NCBI RefSeq assembly: GCF_030867145.1
Contig: NC_134431.1
Location: 9,935,089 to 9,999,088 of the forward strand
Reading direction: 5' to 3'
Source: Opisthocomus hoazin
Taxonomy: Eukaryota > Chordata > Aves > Opisthocomiformes > Opisthocomidae
Length of the DNA: 64,000 bases
Position numbers and translations under genes: made by a program. Under the pieces are notes generated by a model. It had not been told where the DNA came from. It searched no databases and saw only the letters and a program-made list of their open reading frames with translations. Of the stretch, positions 50,856-60,900 are shown piece by piece (the first letter of the stretch is position 1; every line of letters begins with the position of its first letter).

Positions 50856-52973
50856 TGTTATACAGCAGTCTTATTGTTAAATAGTTCAGGTCTATGCGTA
50901 AGAAGAATTGCAGTGAGGTAGGATCTGTGATTAAAATAGCTATGCTGGCAAAATTTCTTGTGGTTAACAGTATAAAGACAAAACTATGCTGGTAGCTAGA
51001 GTGAATTGCAAGGAAAGCAGTTCTAGTGGTTCATCCTAGGAATGCTTTGCTGATACCACCCGCGTGTGGATTTATCAGGGAGGGGGATAACAGATACCTC
51101 ATGTCATGGAACTGTATCTCTAAGCTGTTTGGGCAAGCTTAGCAGATTCAGACCGTCAGCATTAGTATCACTGTTAGAGTTACCCCCATAGCATCCCGAT
51201 ACATTTACACTGCCAAAGCACTTTTTGCATAGACGTGGCCCTGTGCTCAGCCAAATACCATCTGAATTCCAACAGCTTGGGGGTAGGTTTGCTAAATTCC
51301 ACTCAAAAAGTCTGTTTATTGATTTGTGTTAGATTTGATATTCCAGTTAAATAATTCCAGCAGAGACTAAAAGTTTGTGGGAAAAAATAACAAAATGTTT
51401 TAAAGAATTATAAAAAATTGTGGTATGTACTTATAATGCCTTAAATGATCTTTTCAACCTATTATTTTTCTTTCCCTTGTGAAGTTGCTTATTACATCCA
51501 TGTAAACATCCATTTTGGTCCATTTCATTGTTTTGCAATGTAATGCTGTGCTGTTTGAGTTTCAAGTACTGAAGGAGAAAATTGAGACTACTCCATTTTT
51601 TCCTCATCATTAGATTTTTAAAATTAATTTAAAATTCATTAATTAAATTAAATTAAAACTAGTTTTGAAATGTTATAGGATCATTTCCATGCCCAATAGA
51701 TACGATAAAACCTAGAAAACAAAATAAGAACCTAAACCTGTACTTCACCCAGGTGTACCTCACTTCACCCCACCTATCCTTAAGCAATATGCCTAAATGA
51801 GGAACCTACATTATTTTAAACCAGGATTTGGATTTGGGGACTGCAGTCACTAAGCTCCTGCATTTAGGTAAGATAAATTTGAACTCTGATAACCAAGGCT
51901 CCAAACCCAAGCACTTTAAAGGAGACAGAATCCAAAATTAATGTCTTACCCCTATTTTGCCACTGTCTGCACATAGAGCGAAGGCTTCCTTCACAGAACT
52001 GGCTTTGTTTTGTTGAGATAGAAGTAGCATCTGAGTAAAACTGTGTACAGGTGGAAGGACCTAATCCATTAGGCGGATAGGAGTAGGCTAGCCCTGGGGG
52101 TACATGAAAAGAGAAACAGAAAAGTTTTTCTGAGAAGGTGTCCTGAGAATGATCTGCTACTTGCACTGGTACATTTCAGAAAGGTGTCTTGTCTGTGAAT
52201 TCTCATAAAATCTAGTTTTAGGCTACACAGCATCCAATCAATTGTTGATGGGTTAACTATTTTGCTGGGAAAATATGTTAGAAATATTGCTGTCACATAT
52301 GCAATACCAGTGAACAGGCAGTTCCAACACAATTAGAACTTTACATTTTGATAATAACAGCTGATCACTGCAGCCAAGAGAAACGGATCAGTGTGGTATA
52401 TTAAGCCCCACTGCAGAACTTTGAACTCCAGGATATCAATTTAATGCTGCTGGCCTGGAAATAAACTGTCCTGACATTCACTGCTTCTCATATTAACCTT
52501 TCCCTCCTTACATGAAGTCATGCCCGTCAGTGCCATTTACTGCCAGTTGACAGACAAGAATTGGTATCACTTCACTTAGACTGAGCTGAACATATGCTGC
52601 AGCACCTCAAGTTATTGTGATCAAAGTATAGTTTGACCCCCTGGTAAAAGTCCTTGACTAGAGACATTAAACACAGATGCACTGAGCTGCTGGCAATTCC
52701 TCAGGCCACTGGACCAGTCTGGAAAACTGAAAGCTAAAAAAGCATTAAAAGCCCTTATTTCAGTTTCAATAGACTACCATGGACATATTTTTGTTTGGCA
52801 TTCTCAAGGCCCATCTGCATCTTAGCATGATTCACAGAAAACATCTTAATAGGTTTTGGGGGTTTTTTTCTAGTTTTCTGTTCTCTGAGGAAGATGGGTT
52901 TTGTTTTCTTTTGTTTTGTTTTCTCACAGAGATTACATCCTGTGTCACCTGTCCTGACTCTCTTGGTTTGCAG

Positions 52974-53076
52974 ATATCAGGATATTGCTGAGTGGGCTGC
53001 ACCTACAAGAAAGAAGAAGGATCATGATTCGTTTCCAACTCCTGTCGAATATAACAAGACTGATGCCACGGGCAAG
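52974..53076 (+). other. Exon-like open stretch (candidate unannotated exon)
   Basis: A 103-bp stretch is preceded by a pyrimidine-rich acceptor (ctgactctcttggtttgcag) and followed by an AAG|GTATTC donor. Read in the frame that stays open, it gives YQDIAEWAAPTRKKKDHD and then SFPTPVEYNKTDATGK, hydrophilic and low in the Ser/Leu/Cys typical of chance AT-rich frames. I do not recognise the protein. A chance ORF, an exon of an unannotated intergenic gene or a small retrocopy fragment are all possible. The same interval is also open in other frames on both strands, which weakens the case. Confidence 0.2.
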
Positions 53077-54839
53077 GTATTCCACCCTCTTTTTCTTCAC
53101 AGGTCTCGTACATTTACTGCCCACCCAAATGGAGCGGAGTATTGCTGTGTCCCGCCCCTCATCCTGTCCAAAACCTGCTGCATCATTACATTTCAAGAAT
53201 GTACAAAGGTCTCTCACTAGCATTTAGAGAATGAAAACAAAGATTCTGTCTGTACTCCAGACCTCCTGGGCAGTGTTGGATCATTGGTGTTGGCAAGGAG
53301 CCAGTTTAGCATAGATGACAAGCTATCTGTTTACCGCATATGGATTACCAGTGATCATACAAAAAACAAAGGCAGGCATTAAGCCTAATCAACGGAAAAA
53401 GTACATTTCTGCAAAAAGAGGTTAGTAATTAGAACCATCTGCCACTGTGCCTGGGACCCAATGTTGATGAGGGAAAGGAGGAGGCTGTTGCTTGGACAGT
53501 TTCTTCAGAAGCTAGTACTAGTGGATCAAGGAGCAGTCTATACCCAGTTAGCTCTGACAATATATCTTACATATACACATTTCTCAAGCTCTGTTGGATA
53601 AACTCATATGTTTGAAACAACAGTGTGGTCAACCATGGTCTGTGCACAGTCTGTGGACAGTCTGTGTCAGGAATCTGCTTCCTTTTGCCTGAAATCCTAT
53701 AACAATAAAAGGCAGGCAAGGCAAGGCCATCCTAGGTGCTAACAAAGGTCTGCAGAGACTTACTTGAACATTATCTGTAACAATAAAGGAAGAGGTTCTT
53801 TGGGAGCTTCAGAGTATAAAGAGGACCCATCCATAAGAAGGTAAAAAATCATAGCAGTCCTTAGCATAAATGAAAATGAAACCCCTCTTTTTTGAATGAG
53901 CAACACTTAATTCTTGGGCGCTCTGCTTCTTTTCTTATTCTCTTAACCACACGCTTTACCTTTTTATGGCTGAACTCATAGCTTTTCAAGAGATGGGTCT
54001 CCTTTCCTTACCATTACTACTTAGAATAAAAACTTAGTGGAATCTATAATATTCTGTCACCTTCCCAACATGACTATTTTTCACTCAAGTCTGACTACTG
54101 GTTAACCTGTATCAGCCAAATCTTCATTTCTAACTTGGCCATCGTGTTCTCTGAGGCGTATTCTTACCTACACGAAGACTATAGATTTCAGCACTGAAAT
54201 GAAATGACTCTTGAGTCCAAGCACAATCAGTTTGCCTTGACTTCTGAGCTCTCAATGACAGTACTTGACTCTGTGAGAGGTGATCCTCTTCTCTCTTTTT
54301 TTGTGTGCTATTTCTCCATCCCTCCCTTTCTAACAGGCAGGCATTATTAGGGAGACATATTAAACCTTTTTTTATTTTGGATGTTCTAAATTAAACTAGC
54401 CAGAAGAAATTTGATATTGTTCCTTTTTGTCATTTTTTTGAGTCAGTAATGAGGCTCTTAAGGTTTATACTGAATTTCTTGCCCTTCAGAACAAAGCAAA
54501 TTAAATTAGATGTTGCCTGGTCAGTAAGAAAGTCAATGAGATACCCTGTGGAGAGGATTTGAAAGCCTGCAGTATAGCAGAGCCACAGTGGAGCTGGGAG
54601 TAGGAATTAAAGGAGGCAGCTGAGTCATGAGATGTACAGCAAGCCACCTTCCTCATTCCCTCCCAGAGACACACTGAATCAGCATTAACCTGAAAAGCCT
54701 TTCAGACTTTGCCTTTTGGAAACAAGGTTTTTGCAAACTACAATTAAACCCCATACTATTATCTGTGTTTTAGTCTTCAATGCAAATTAATTCAGCCAGC
54801 TGGCATGTAAACTGTCTCTTAACCCCCTGATACTATAGA

Positions 54840-54955
54840 AGCATAGAATCATAGAATTCTTTGGCCTGGAAGGGATCTTTAAAGGTCATCTAGGTCCAAC
54901 CCCCCTGCAATGAGCAGGGATGTCTTCAGCTAGATCAGGTTAGTCCAAACCCTAA
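54840..54955 (-). mobile_element. Short CR1 LINE 3' fragment
   Basis: Plus-strand text agcatagaatcatagaattc followed by 'tttggcctggaagggatc', 'tttaaaggtcatctaggtcc' and 'cccctgcaatgagcaggg' is the reverse complement of an avian CR1 3' terminus with its tail. Only about 115 bp remain, so the copy is severely 5' truncated. Sense strand is minus, as for the 34.5 kb copy. Confidence 0.93.
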
Positions 54956-56416
54956 GTGGTTTCTTCAGAAATGGCACACTCAAGCGATCACAGACATAGC
55001 AAGATATACAAATAGGGTGTAAAACCTTAAGATGATCACAGGCCCAAAGGATATTATGAAATATCTCATGGAACTGAATACCCCATACAAAATACTCCAT
55101 CATGTAGTGGCTTAATACCCAGCACTTTTAGATGTGTAACACAAAAACAAATAGTGAATGTATAAAATGATTACACAGCTGATACAACTTAAAAATAACA
55201 GCATACTGAATCCTGCTGGGAAAACACCAGGAAAAAATACAGGCTACTTCGGCATTCTGAAATTCTTCTAAATATTTAATGGAGTTAGTTACTACTAAAG
55301 AAGCATACTTTACATGGTTTCACCATATTATGCTGTGAAATTAAGACACAAAGTATCAGCACAAAGCTTGAGGACGAAGTCTACTCTTAGTGTAAAAACA
55401 ATTATGTTACTGAGGCTACAACAAGACTGAAATCAGCACATCCATCAGGTAACAGGGATGAATGTCTTTTGTATAGGAAACCAGAAATTCAAACAAAATG
55501 CAGGAAGAACCAAACTATAAGACATTTTCAGCATCAAAAACGAAAAACTATAGTCACAAGCAGAAACAAAAATGAAACTATATTCACAGTCTGGAAAACT
55601 CTTCATTAAAAAAAAATTTAAGACTGATTCCTACATTATCTGTCTCTATTTTTCTGATATTCCCATCACCATAATGGAATCCTTCTCTCTGCTAATTGAT
55701 CACAGTTAACATCCAGACCAGATATTATGGAGAATTTCCTAATTGAGTAGTTAGTGAAATACTGGAGGCAACTAACTGAAAAGCTGTTCAGTCTATCTCC
55801 TCTATCAGAGCTTTTCATGAAGAGGCAACAATCTGTTTTTGTGCTTGGTGACGGATTAAATGATCTGTTGCAGTGCTTCCCAGCCTCACGTTTCTGTGAC
55901 TCTGACTTGGAACAGGGATTCATTCTGGACGTACATTACTCACTTAATGCAGAGGAAAGTTCAAGTTAGTTGCCTTATGACAGCTTCAGCTGACAAACTC
56001 TCAGGACTTTAACCTTCCAACAGTGTCTCACCTTTACGACATGGTGCATTTTCTGGTAGCAGAAGAGGCAGAACATGCTATTACTGTGAACAGATATAAC
56101 TTAGCAGATGTTTGAGGCAGTTACACCCTGACAAAGCATGATTTAATGACGAGCCATGAAATCACACGTCTATCACACCCATACTTGAATGCTGATCTCC
56201 AAGGAAAACTCAAGTCTTCAGATACTACAAACCTTAAAAATAATTTCCAGATAGAGGCCCTTCCCTGCTTCTTATCCAGCTTTCTTACAACTTCTGATTT
56301 CCCATCCTCTAGTTCATATTTTTCCATACAAGTGGAGTCCTAAGCTCTGCGTGACCTAGTCCACATAAACCTCTGGACAGTAAAGGTGATCACAAAGCAC
56401 CTGTCCATTTTCCCTG

Positions 56417-56454
56417 TGAAATAATACTAAGCTAATGAAATAATACTAAACTAA
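56417..56454. repeat. 19-bp tandem duplication
   Basis: tgaaataatactaagctaa is followed directly by the same 19-mer with one change (g to a). Confidence 0.85.
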
Positions 56455-57500
56455 TGCTTTGCATGGGTGTTTTGGGTATGGAGCCTTTGCTAGTGGTTTC
56501 TAGGACAAAAATTGCAGCTCTTGACAACTTGACATTAAGGATTATAATGACATTTTAAAGAATTACAGTCCTGCTGCTTGGAAAATAAGGAAATAAAATT
56601 ACAATCTAGGCAATCTAATGCATCGCTGTATTTTCACTTAGATGTGGTTGTCTTAATTTGATGAAGTCCTTTGTGGAATGACATAGAAGAGATGACTGCG
56701 TTCTAGTGATGGTTGCCAGATCACAGTGGAGAGAGTAAATGGAGTATATTACCTCTACAGATTATTTCCAAAGATTATACTGGCTTTCAAAGAGTGCAGA
56801 ATTTGATTTTGGGTGTAAGGTACCCTGCCACATGGGACAAAGGGTAAAGGGAGAAGACGCAATTTGGCATATGGTAATATGAGGAGACTCAACTTCTGGA
56901 CTTGAAATTTGATTTTTAGTCATTCTTCTTACGACTTTGTCTGGGTCTTTCACACGTGTACCTGCTGTGCATCTTCACAGGACTCGTTCTGTGGAAGTTA
57001 ATGGTGATGATGCAAATGTCGAGGTGCTTAGATTAGAAGCCTTGTAAAAATGAGTATTCTATTAACGTGACCTCCCTTTCAGTAATCGTAACTTCATTGC
57101 TACAAATATTTGCACCAGTAACTGTACTTGCAATTCTCAGCAATACTGACATTTGTACCCTTGACCCAACAGACCAATTTCCATTTCAGCATTTTGCATT
57201 ACAGCAAGCAGGCGAGCCGGGTTTCGCCCCCAGAAAAGGCAGGGACAAGAAAAGGGGCCAACGTGCGTCAGCAGGCCGGGAGGGGCCCAGCAGGGGGGGT
57301 GGGAGCCCCGGGCGGCCCCAGAGCAGCCTTCCCACACACGCCGATCGCTATGAACAGCTCAGCCGTCCGCCAGAACCCTGGAGCTGCGCCGAGGTGGCGT
57401 TAACGCGGTTTAATGGCTGTCAGCCGCCCGCTCCCGAGCAGCGACCGGCGGCCACAGCTCCCGGACAGCTGCCCCGACCCCAGGGCGGTGTCAGCCTGCC

Positions 57501-57560
57501 TCGGGCCCCGCCCCTCCGCCTCGGGCCCCGCCCCCCCGCCTCGGGCCCCGCCCCTCCGCC
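57501..57560 (+). promoter_or_regulatory. ARFGEF2: Triplicated 20-bp GC-box repeat
   Basis: The 20-mer tcgggccccgcccctccgcc occurs at 57501-57520 and 57541-57560; the middle copy (57521-57540) has one t-to-c change. Each unit holds a CCCCGCCCC/CCCCGCCCCC Sp/KLF-type site, so three sites are phased at exactly 20 bp, close to two helical turns. Confidence 0.85.
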
Positions 57561-57615
57561 GCCAGTCACCGCGAAGGGGTCGGAGGTTACCGCGGGAAGG
57601 CGGGGTGTAGCCCAA

Positions 57616-57625
57616 GTCACGTGAC
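57616..57625. promoter_or_regulatory. ARFGEF2: GTCACGTGAC palindrome (extended E-box, CLEAR/USF-type)
   Basis: A perfect 10-bp palindrome with core CACGTG. This form matches the CLEAR motif bound by TFEB/TFE3 and is also a strong USF/MITF site. It lies 170 bp upstream of the ARFGEF2 ATG, 55 bp after the GC-box triplet. Occupancy is inferred from consensus only. Confidence 0.7.
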
Positions 57626-57630
57626 GGTGG

Positions 57631-57642
57631 CAATATGGCGGC
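57631..57642 (+). promoter_or_regulatory. ARFGEF2: YY1 / TISU-like element
   Basis: CAATATGGCGGC matches the YY1 consensus AANATGGCGGC and differs by one base from the TISU consensus SAASATGGCGGC, which combines transcription start control with translation from very short leaders. It contains an ATG that is out of frame with ARFGEF2. Such elements usually sit within tens of bases of the transcription start, so the start is probably close by. Confidence 0.6.
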
Positions 57643-57652
57643 GCCGTGGTGA
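57635..57652 (+). CDS. Upstream ORF 1 in the ARFGEF2 leader (5 codons)
   Basis: The ATG inside the YY1/TISU-like element opens a five-residue frame, Met-Ala-Ala-Pro-Trp, ending at TGA. The +4 base is G, a favourable context in part. It is only translated if transcription starts upstream of 57635, which cannot be read from the sequence. Its stop overlaps the start of the next upstream ORF as TGATG. Confidence 0.35.
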   Translation: MAAPW

Positions 57653-57726
57653 TGGCGCCGTGGTGGCCGCTGAGGGAGGCGCGTCTCTTCCGGGTGATGG
57701 GGCCGCGGCGCGGCCGCAGGCTCTGA
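57652..57726 (+). CDS. Upstream ORF 2 in the ARFGEF2 leader (24 codons)
   Basis: ATG at 57652 opens a 24-residue basic peptide (starting [12 protein letters not shown]) that ends at TGA, 59 bp before the main ATG and out of frame with it. The ATG has G at +4. Together with upstream ORF 1 it could dampen initiation at the main ATG or support regulated reinitiation. Whether it lies in the mature leader depends on the transcription start. Confidence 0.4.
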   Translation: MAPWWPLREARLFRVMGPRRGRRL

Positions 57727-57785
57727 GCGCCGGCACCGGCCACCCCCTCCCTGCCCCGCGGCGGGGCCGCCCGCCCCACCCCGCC

Positions 57786-57924
57786 ATGCAGCCCCCGGTC
57801 CGCGAGCAGGACGCCCGCACCAAGAGCATGTTTGTGTCGCGGGCCCTGGAGAAGATCCTGGCGGAGAAGGAGGCGAAGCGGCCCCCGCACGGACAGCTGC
57901 GGAGAGCCTGCCAGGTGGCGCTGG
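57786..57924 (+). CDS. ARFGEF2: ARFGEF2 coding exon 1: N-terminus of BIG2
   Basis: BIG2 is a brefeldin-A-inhibited guanine-nucleotide exchange factor that activates class I ARFs at the trans-Golgi network and recycling endosomes. This exon supplies the first 46 residues plus one base. [18 protein letters not shown] (12-29) and [10 protein letters not shown] (37-46) are almost identical to human BIG2 and begin the dimerisation/cyclophilin-binding (DCB) region. BIG1/ARFGEF1 fits less well ([17 protein letters not shown]). The ATG has G at -3 and is in frame with this block. The leader [11 protein letters not shown] is about five residues longer than the human MQESQ. The exon ends GCGCTGG|GTGAGT in phase 1, as needed for the next conserved residue, Asp of DEIKAE. 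The Sec7 catalytic domain and the HDS domains lie beyond the right edge. Confidence 0.96.
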
Positions 57925-57930
57925 GTGAGT
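57925..57930 (+). other. ARFGEF2: 5' splice site after ARFGEF2 coding exon 1
   Basis: G|GTGAGT, a full match to the donor consensus, placed exactly where similarity to BIG2 ends (after ...CQVAL). Confidence 0.93.
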
Positions 57931-60900
57931 CCGCCCCGCCGGGCCGGCGGCCGCGACCCCTCCGCGGCCGGGGGGGGGAGCAGGGGTCCCCGCGGCGGGC
58001 GGGAGTCCCTGCCCGCCCGTGCTTCCGCCCCGGGTGGCGTCCGCTGCCGCGCCGGGGTGCGGGCGAGTCCCGGGCTCCCGGCTGCGCGGCTGCCGGCTGG
58101 GCCCGGCGGAGCTCCGGACTCTGGAAAGGGGAGAAAGTTCTTTCTCTAGTACGAGGCGCGCAAATGCGAGGGGAGACTCCCCGAATGTCTCTTACTAAGT
58201 TCTGGCCTCGAGGTGAAACAGAAGGGATTTGCGCTTGTCACTTTAGAACCAATTTTGAGAAAAGTAATGATAAACTTTTCAGCTAGGAAGCAGGCTGCTT
58301 AAGGCCCTCGGCTCACGGAGTCTCCCACCTTCCAGGGCTAGTCATCTTCCGACATCCTACCTCTAGCTCACGGTTGGACTGGCTCAAGGCTGTTAGCAGT
58401 GCAGCCAGAGACGTGCAATGTCTGGTGTCTTCCAGAACTGAAAATACTTTTTGGGAAGTTGGTGGACTGGTCCTGAAATCTCCTGCCAGTACAGACTGAT
58501 GATATAGGTCTCTGTGTTGAAGTTCTGAAAACATAAGTCATGAAGGGGAAAAAATAAGCTGGACAAAGCACTGTAGTTCTTACAGTTGTAATTCTTTGTG
58601 GCCTTGATTATGCTGCAAAGGTGACATATCTGTTACAGTTTTGGTTGCTTTGCACAGGCATTTTTCTTCTAATTATGGGACGTTTACTGTATCCAGAACA
58701 GAAGAAAAGACAGGTTGAGTAGATAAGGAAACTGGGCAGATGCAAGTTCTGTCAAATGGACTGCAAAAGCAAGCTTGAAAAATAGCCATCGTTTTTATCT
58801 TCCTTCTCACACCTTCAACAAATTTGCAGGAGCTAGTTGTAGTGATGGTATATCCAGAGAAGGGTAATCAGATAGAAGGACATTTTTTATTATTATTTGA
58901 ACTTGACGTTTTGAGCAATAGTATAACGTGTGCCTCAGCGGTTTGAAACTGCTTTTCCAGCTTACTTCCTTTTCTGGTTTCTTTCCTAAGTCCCCCAACA
59001 TGCACCCAGCCTGTTTACAGGACTGGGAACCTGTTTTGCTGCTGTGCAAATGTATTAGAGGACAAGAAAGGGAACTTTCTTGAAAGATTACTAGCGAAGG
59101 TCTTTATGTTTACTGACATGTCAAAGATTCTGGTTTTGGGAGACGGGTACTGTGTGATAGCCACCTATTAGCGTTTGTAGGCTGGATTATAACTGTTCTA
59201 TGTCTGTGTATTTTAAGGTGCAGTACATTTGAGGTTAGTTAATGGTTGTAATGATAGACTTTTTTTGCTAATCTTGCTTGGAAAAAAGTCCATGTGCTTT
59301 CCTGGACTAAAGCAGAGGTCAGCATGAAAAGATAACCTTCTGTTGCCCAACCATCCTGCCCTAGCAGGGCCTTGATTACTGTACTAAAGGATCTCTGTTA
59401 TATTTGGTGAATGTTGCTGCATCATTTTAAGTTGCCAACGTGAATGTGGTTTCTTTTCATTACGTATGATTTTTTTTCCCCCAAACTTCATTCTGTTTAA
59501 GTTAAGCTCTCTTTTACACAAATGAAAAAATCAGTTTTATTAAGTTTAATTAAGTAATACTCTTATTTAATATAATGTACAAGCTTCAATTTCAAAAGTG
59601 TTTGCTTAATTATCAAGCCCTGTGCAATAGTAAATATGCTAGGAAATGTGGGAAGAATGTTTATTGCAGTCTGAGGAATTCAGGCCAAACTTTGTAATAT
59701 ACACAAACTGTTATGGGTGAGAGAAGTTTCAGTGTTTTTAATAATAGTAATAAAGTCCAGTTAACTCTGAGTAAAAGTAATTCAGTTTGAGAGAAATGTA
59801 AAGTTAACTTTATGGAACTGGTAATAGCTGTTGTCTTTTTTTTTTTCTTTTCTCCGTGTTGTATTTCAAATAATCCCTTTCCACCTCTTATGAAATTCCA
59901 TTTGCTGTGCCATCTTAATTATACAATGGTCTTTCTAATGGATCCTTGAGGTATTGTACCATTTATAAACTGGTCAACACAGGCACAGGTAATGTATAAA
60001 TGGTATCTGCTCTTGGTACTAGAAAAGTCTGTGATGCATCCTTTTTCTAAATAGAGAGAATTCTAGAACTACCTAATATAAATTATTCTGCAGCTATTTC
60101 TACAATTTCTGCTGTAGTGTTACTGCAGTAGTGTTTCTGTTAATTATATATGCTTTAAATTTTTTGTTTGCTGAGACACAGGAATATATTTCTAACTGTG
60201 GGAATGATACTTTTTGTTTTCTTTTATGTGAGTTCTGTATTATTTTGAAGGTGTTCAACTCGTGAGAACTGAAGTAAATTACTGCTGAAAATTGCAGTCA
60301 TTCTTATGTAGGAAATATGGGTGTTCTTTCATGCTAGTTTTAAACTGTTCTTACCCTTTCTTCTCTTCCCTTCTTGGTAATATACCTTTCACTAGACTAA
60401 TACTGTGCGGTTTTGGACTGCAAAATACCTTCGTGACTTTGTGGAAATGAGAAGTGTCATGGGCTCAAATTTGACATAAACACAAGAAAGGTGGAAGAAA
60501 AGGAACAAAACCAGTTTCCACTAGTGTGTGTGGTTTTTTTTTTTCCTTCTGTCCACCGCTCCTTTGAAATATACAGTGTTAATGTTGAGTAAGCAGAGTT
60601 TGAATAGATTCCTTCATTCAGTCTCTTGCTTCATCAGTAGGTGTAACGGTTGTATCCTGTGCGCTTAGTGCCAGGAAGTCCCAGGAGAGACTGGGAGAAG
60701 TAGAGTTTTAAACAGAGAAGCTGTTCTGCTCTGCTTTGGAGAACAGTGTTTTTAAGAAAACTAGTTTTCAACAGACAGCCAGTGTATTGTATATAAATAG
60801 TTGCTTAATAAGCATTTAGGTGGAGCTCTAGGCACACATGGTTCTTAGTAAATCTCCTGAAATAAGCTCTATCCTGAAAAATTCAGTGGAACACAGGCAG

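Larger units (their letters stand above)
49901..57210. other. Intergenic region, ARFGEF2-proximal part
   Basis: AT-rich sequence up to the ARFGEF2 CpG island. It holds two palindromic relics, a pentanucleotide microsatellite, one exon-like open stretch near 53.0 kb, a short CR1 fragment near 54.9 kb and an 19-bp tandem duplication near 56.4 kb, all listed separately. Otherwise I see no gene or RNA gene. Confidence 0.7.
57215..58110 (+). promoter_or_regulatory. ARFGEF2: ARFGEF2 CpG island and promoter region
   Basis: Composition switches to strongly GC- and CpG-rich at about 57.22 kb and returns to AT-rich after about 58.11 kb. The island spans the presumed promoter, 5' leader, coding exon 1 and the start of intron 1. 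No TATA box is placed upstream. GC boxes, an E-box palindrome and a YY1/TISU-like element, listed separately, suggest a TATA-less housekeeping promoter, fitting a broadly expressed trafficking factor. Confidence 0.88.

Noticed and set aside
52779..53227. Coding gene from the overlapping ORFs on both strands near 53 kb
   Set aside because: Several mutually exclusive frames are open at once, so ORF length alone is not evidence; only the splice-flanked 103-bp stretch is kept as a weak candidate.
57067..57624. 185-codon plus-strand ORF upstream of ARFGEF2
   Set aside because: Mostly translation of the CpG island and the 20-bp GC-box repeats, without recognisable domain or conserved start.
57621..57785. 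In-frame upstream extension of ARFGEF2
   Set aside because: The frame is open back to a GTG but has no upstream ATG, and the residues have no match in BIG2; the ATG at 57786 is preferred.
57925..58286. Read-through of the ARFGEF2 frame into intron 1
   Set aside because: A perfect GTGAGT donor follows the conserved block and the downstream text is unrelated to BIG2.
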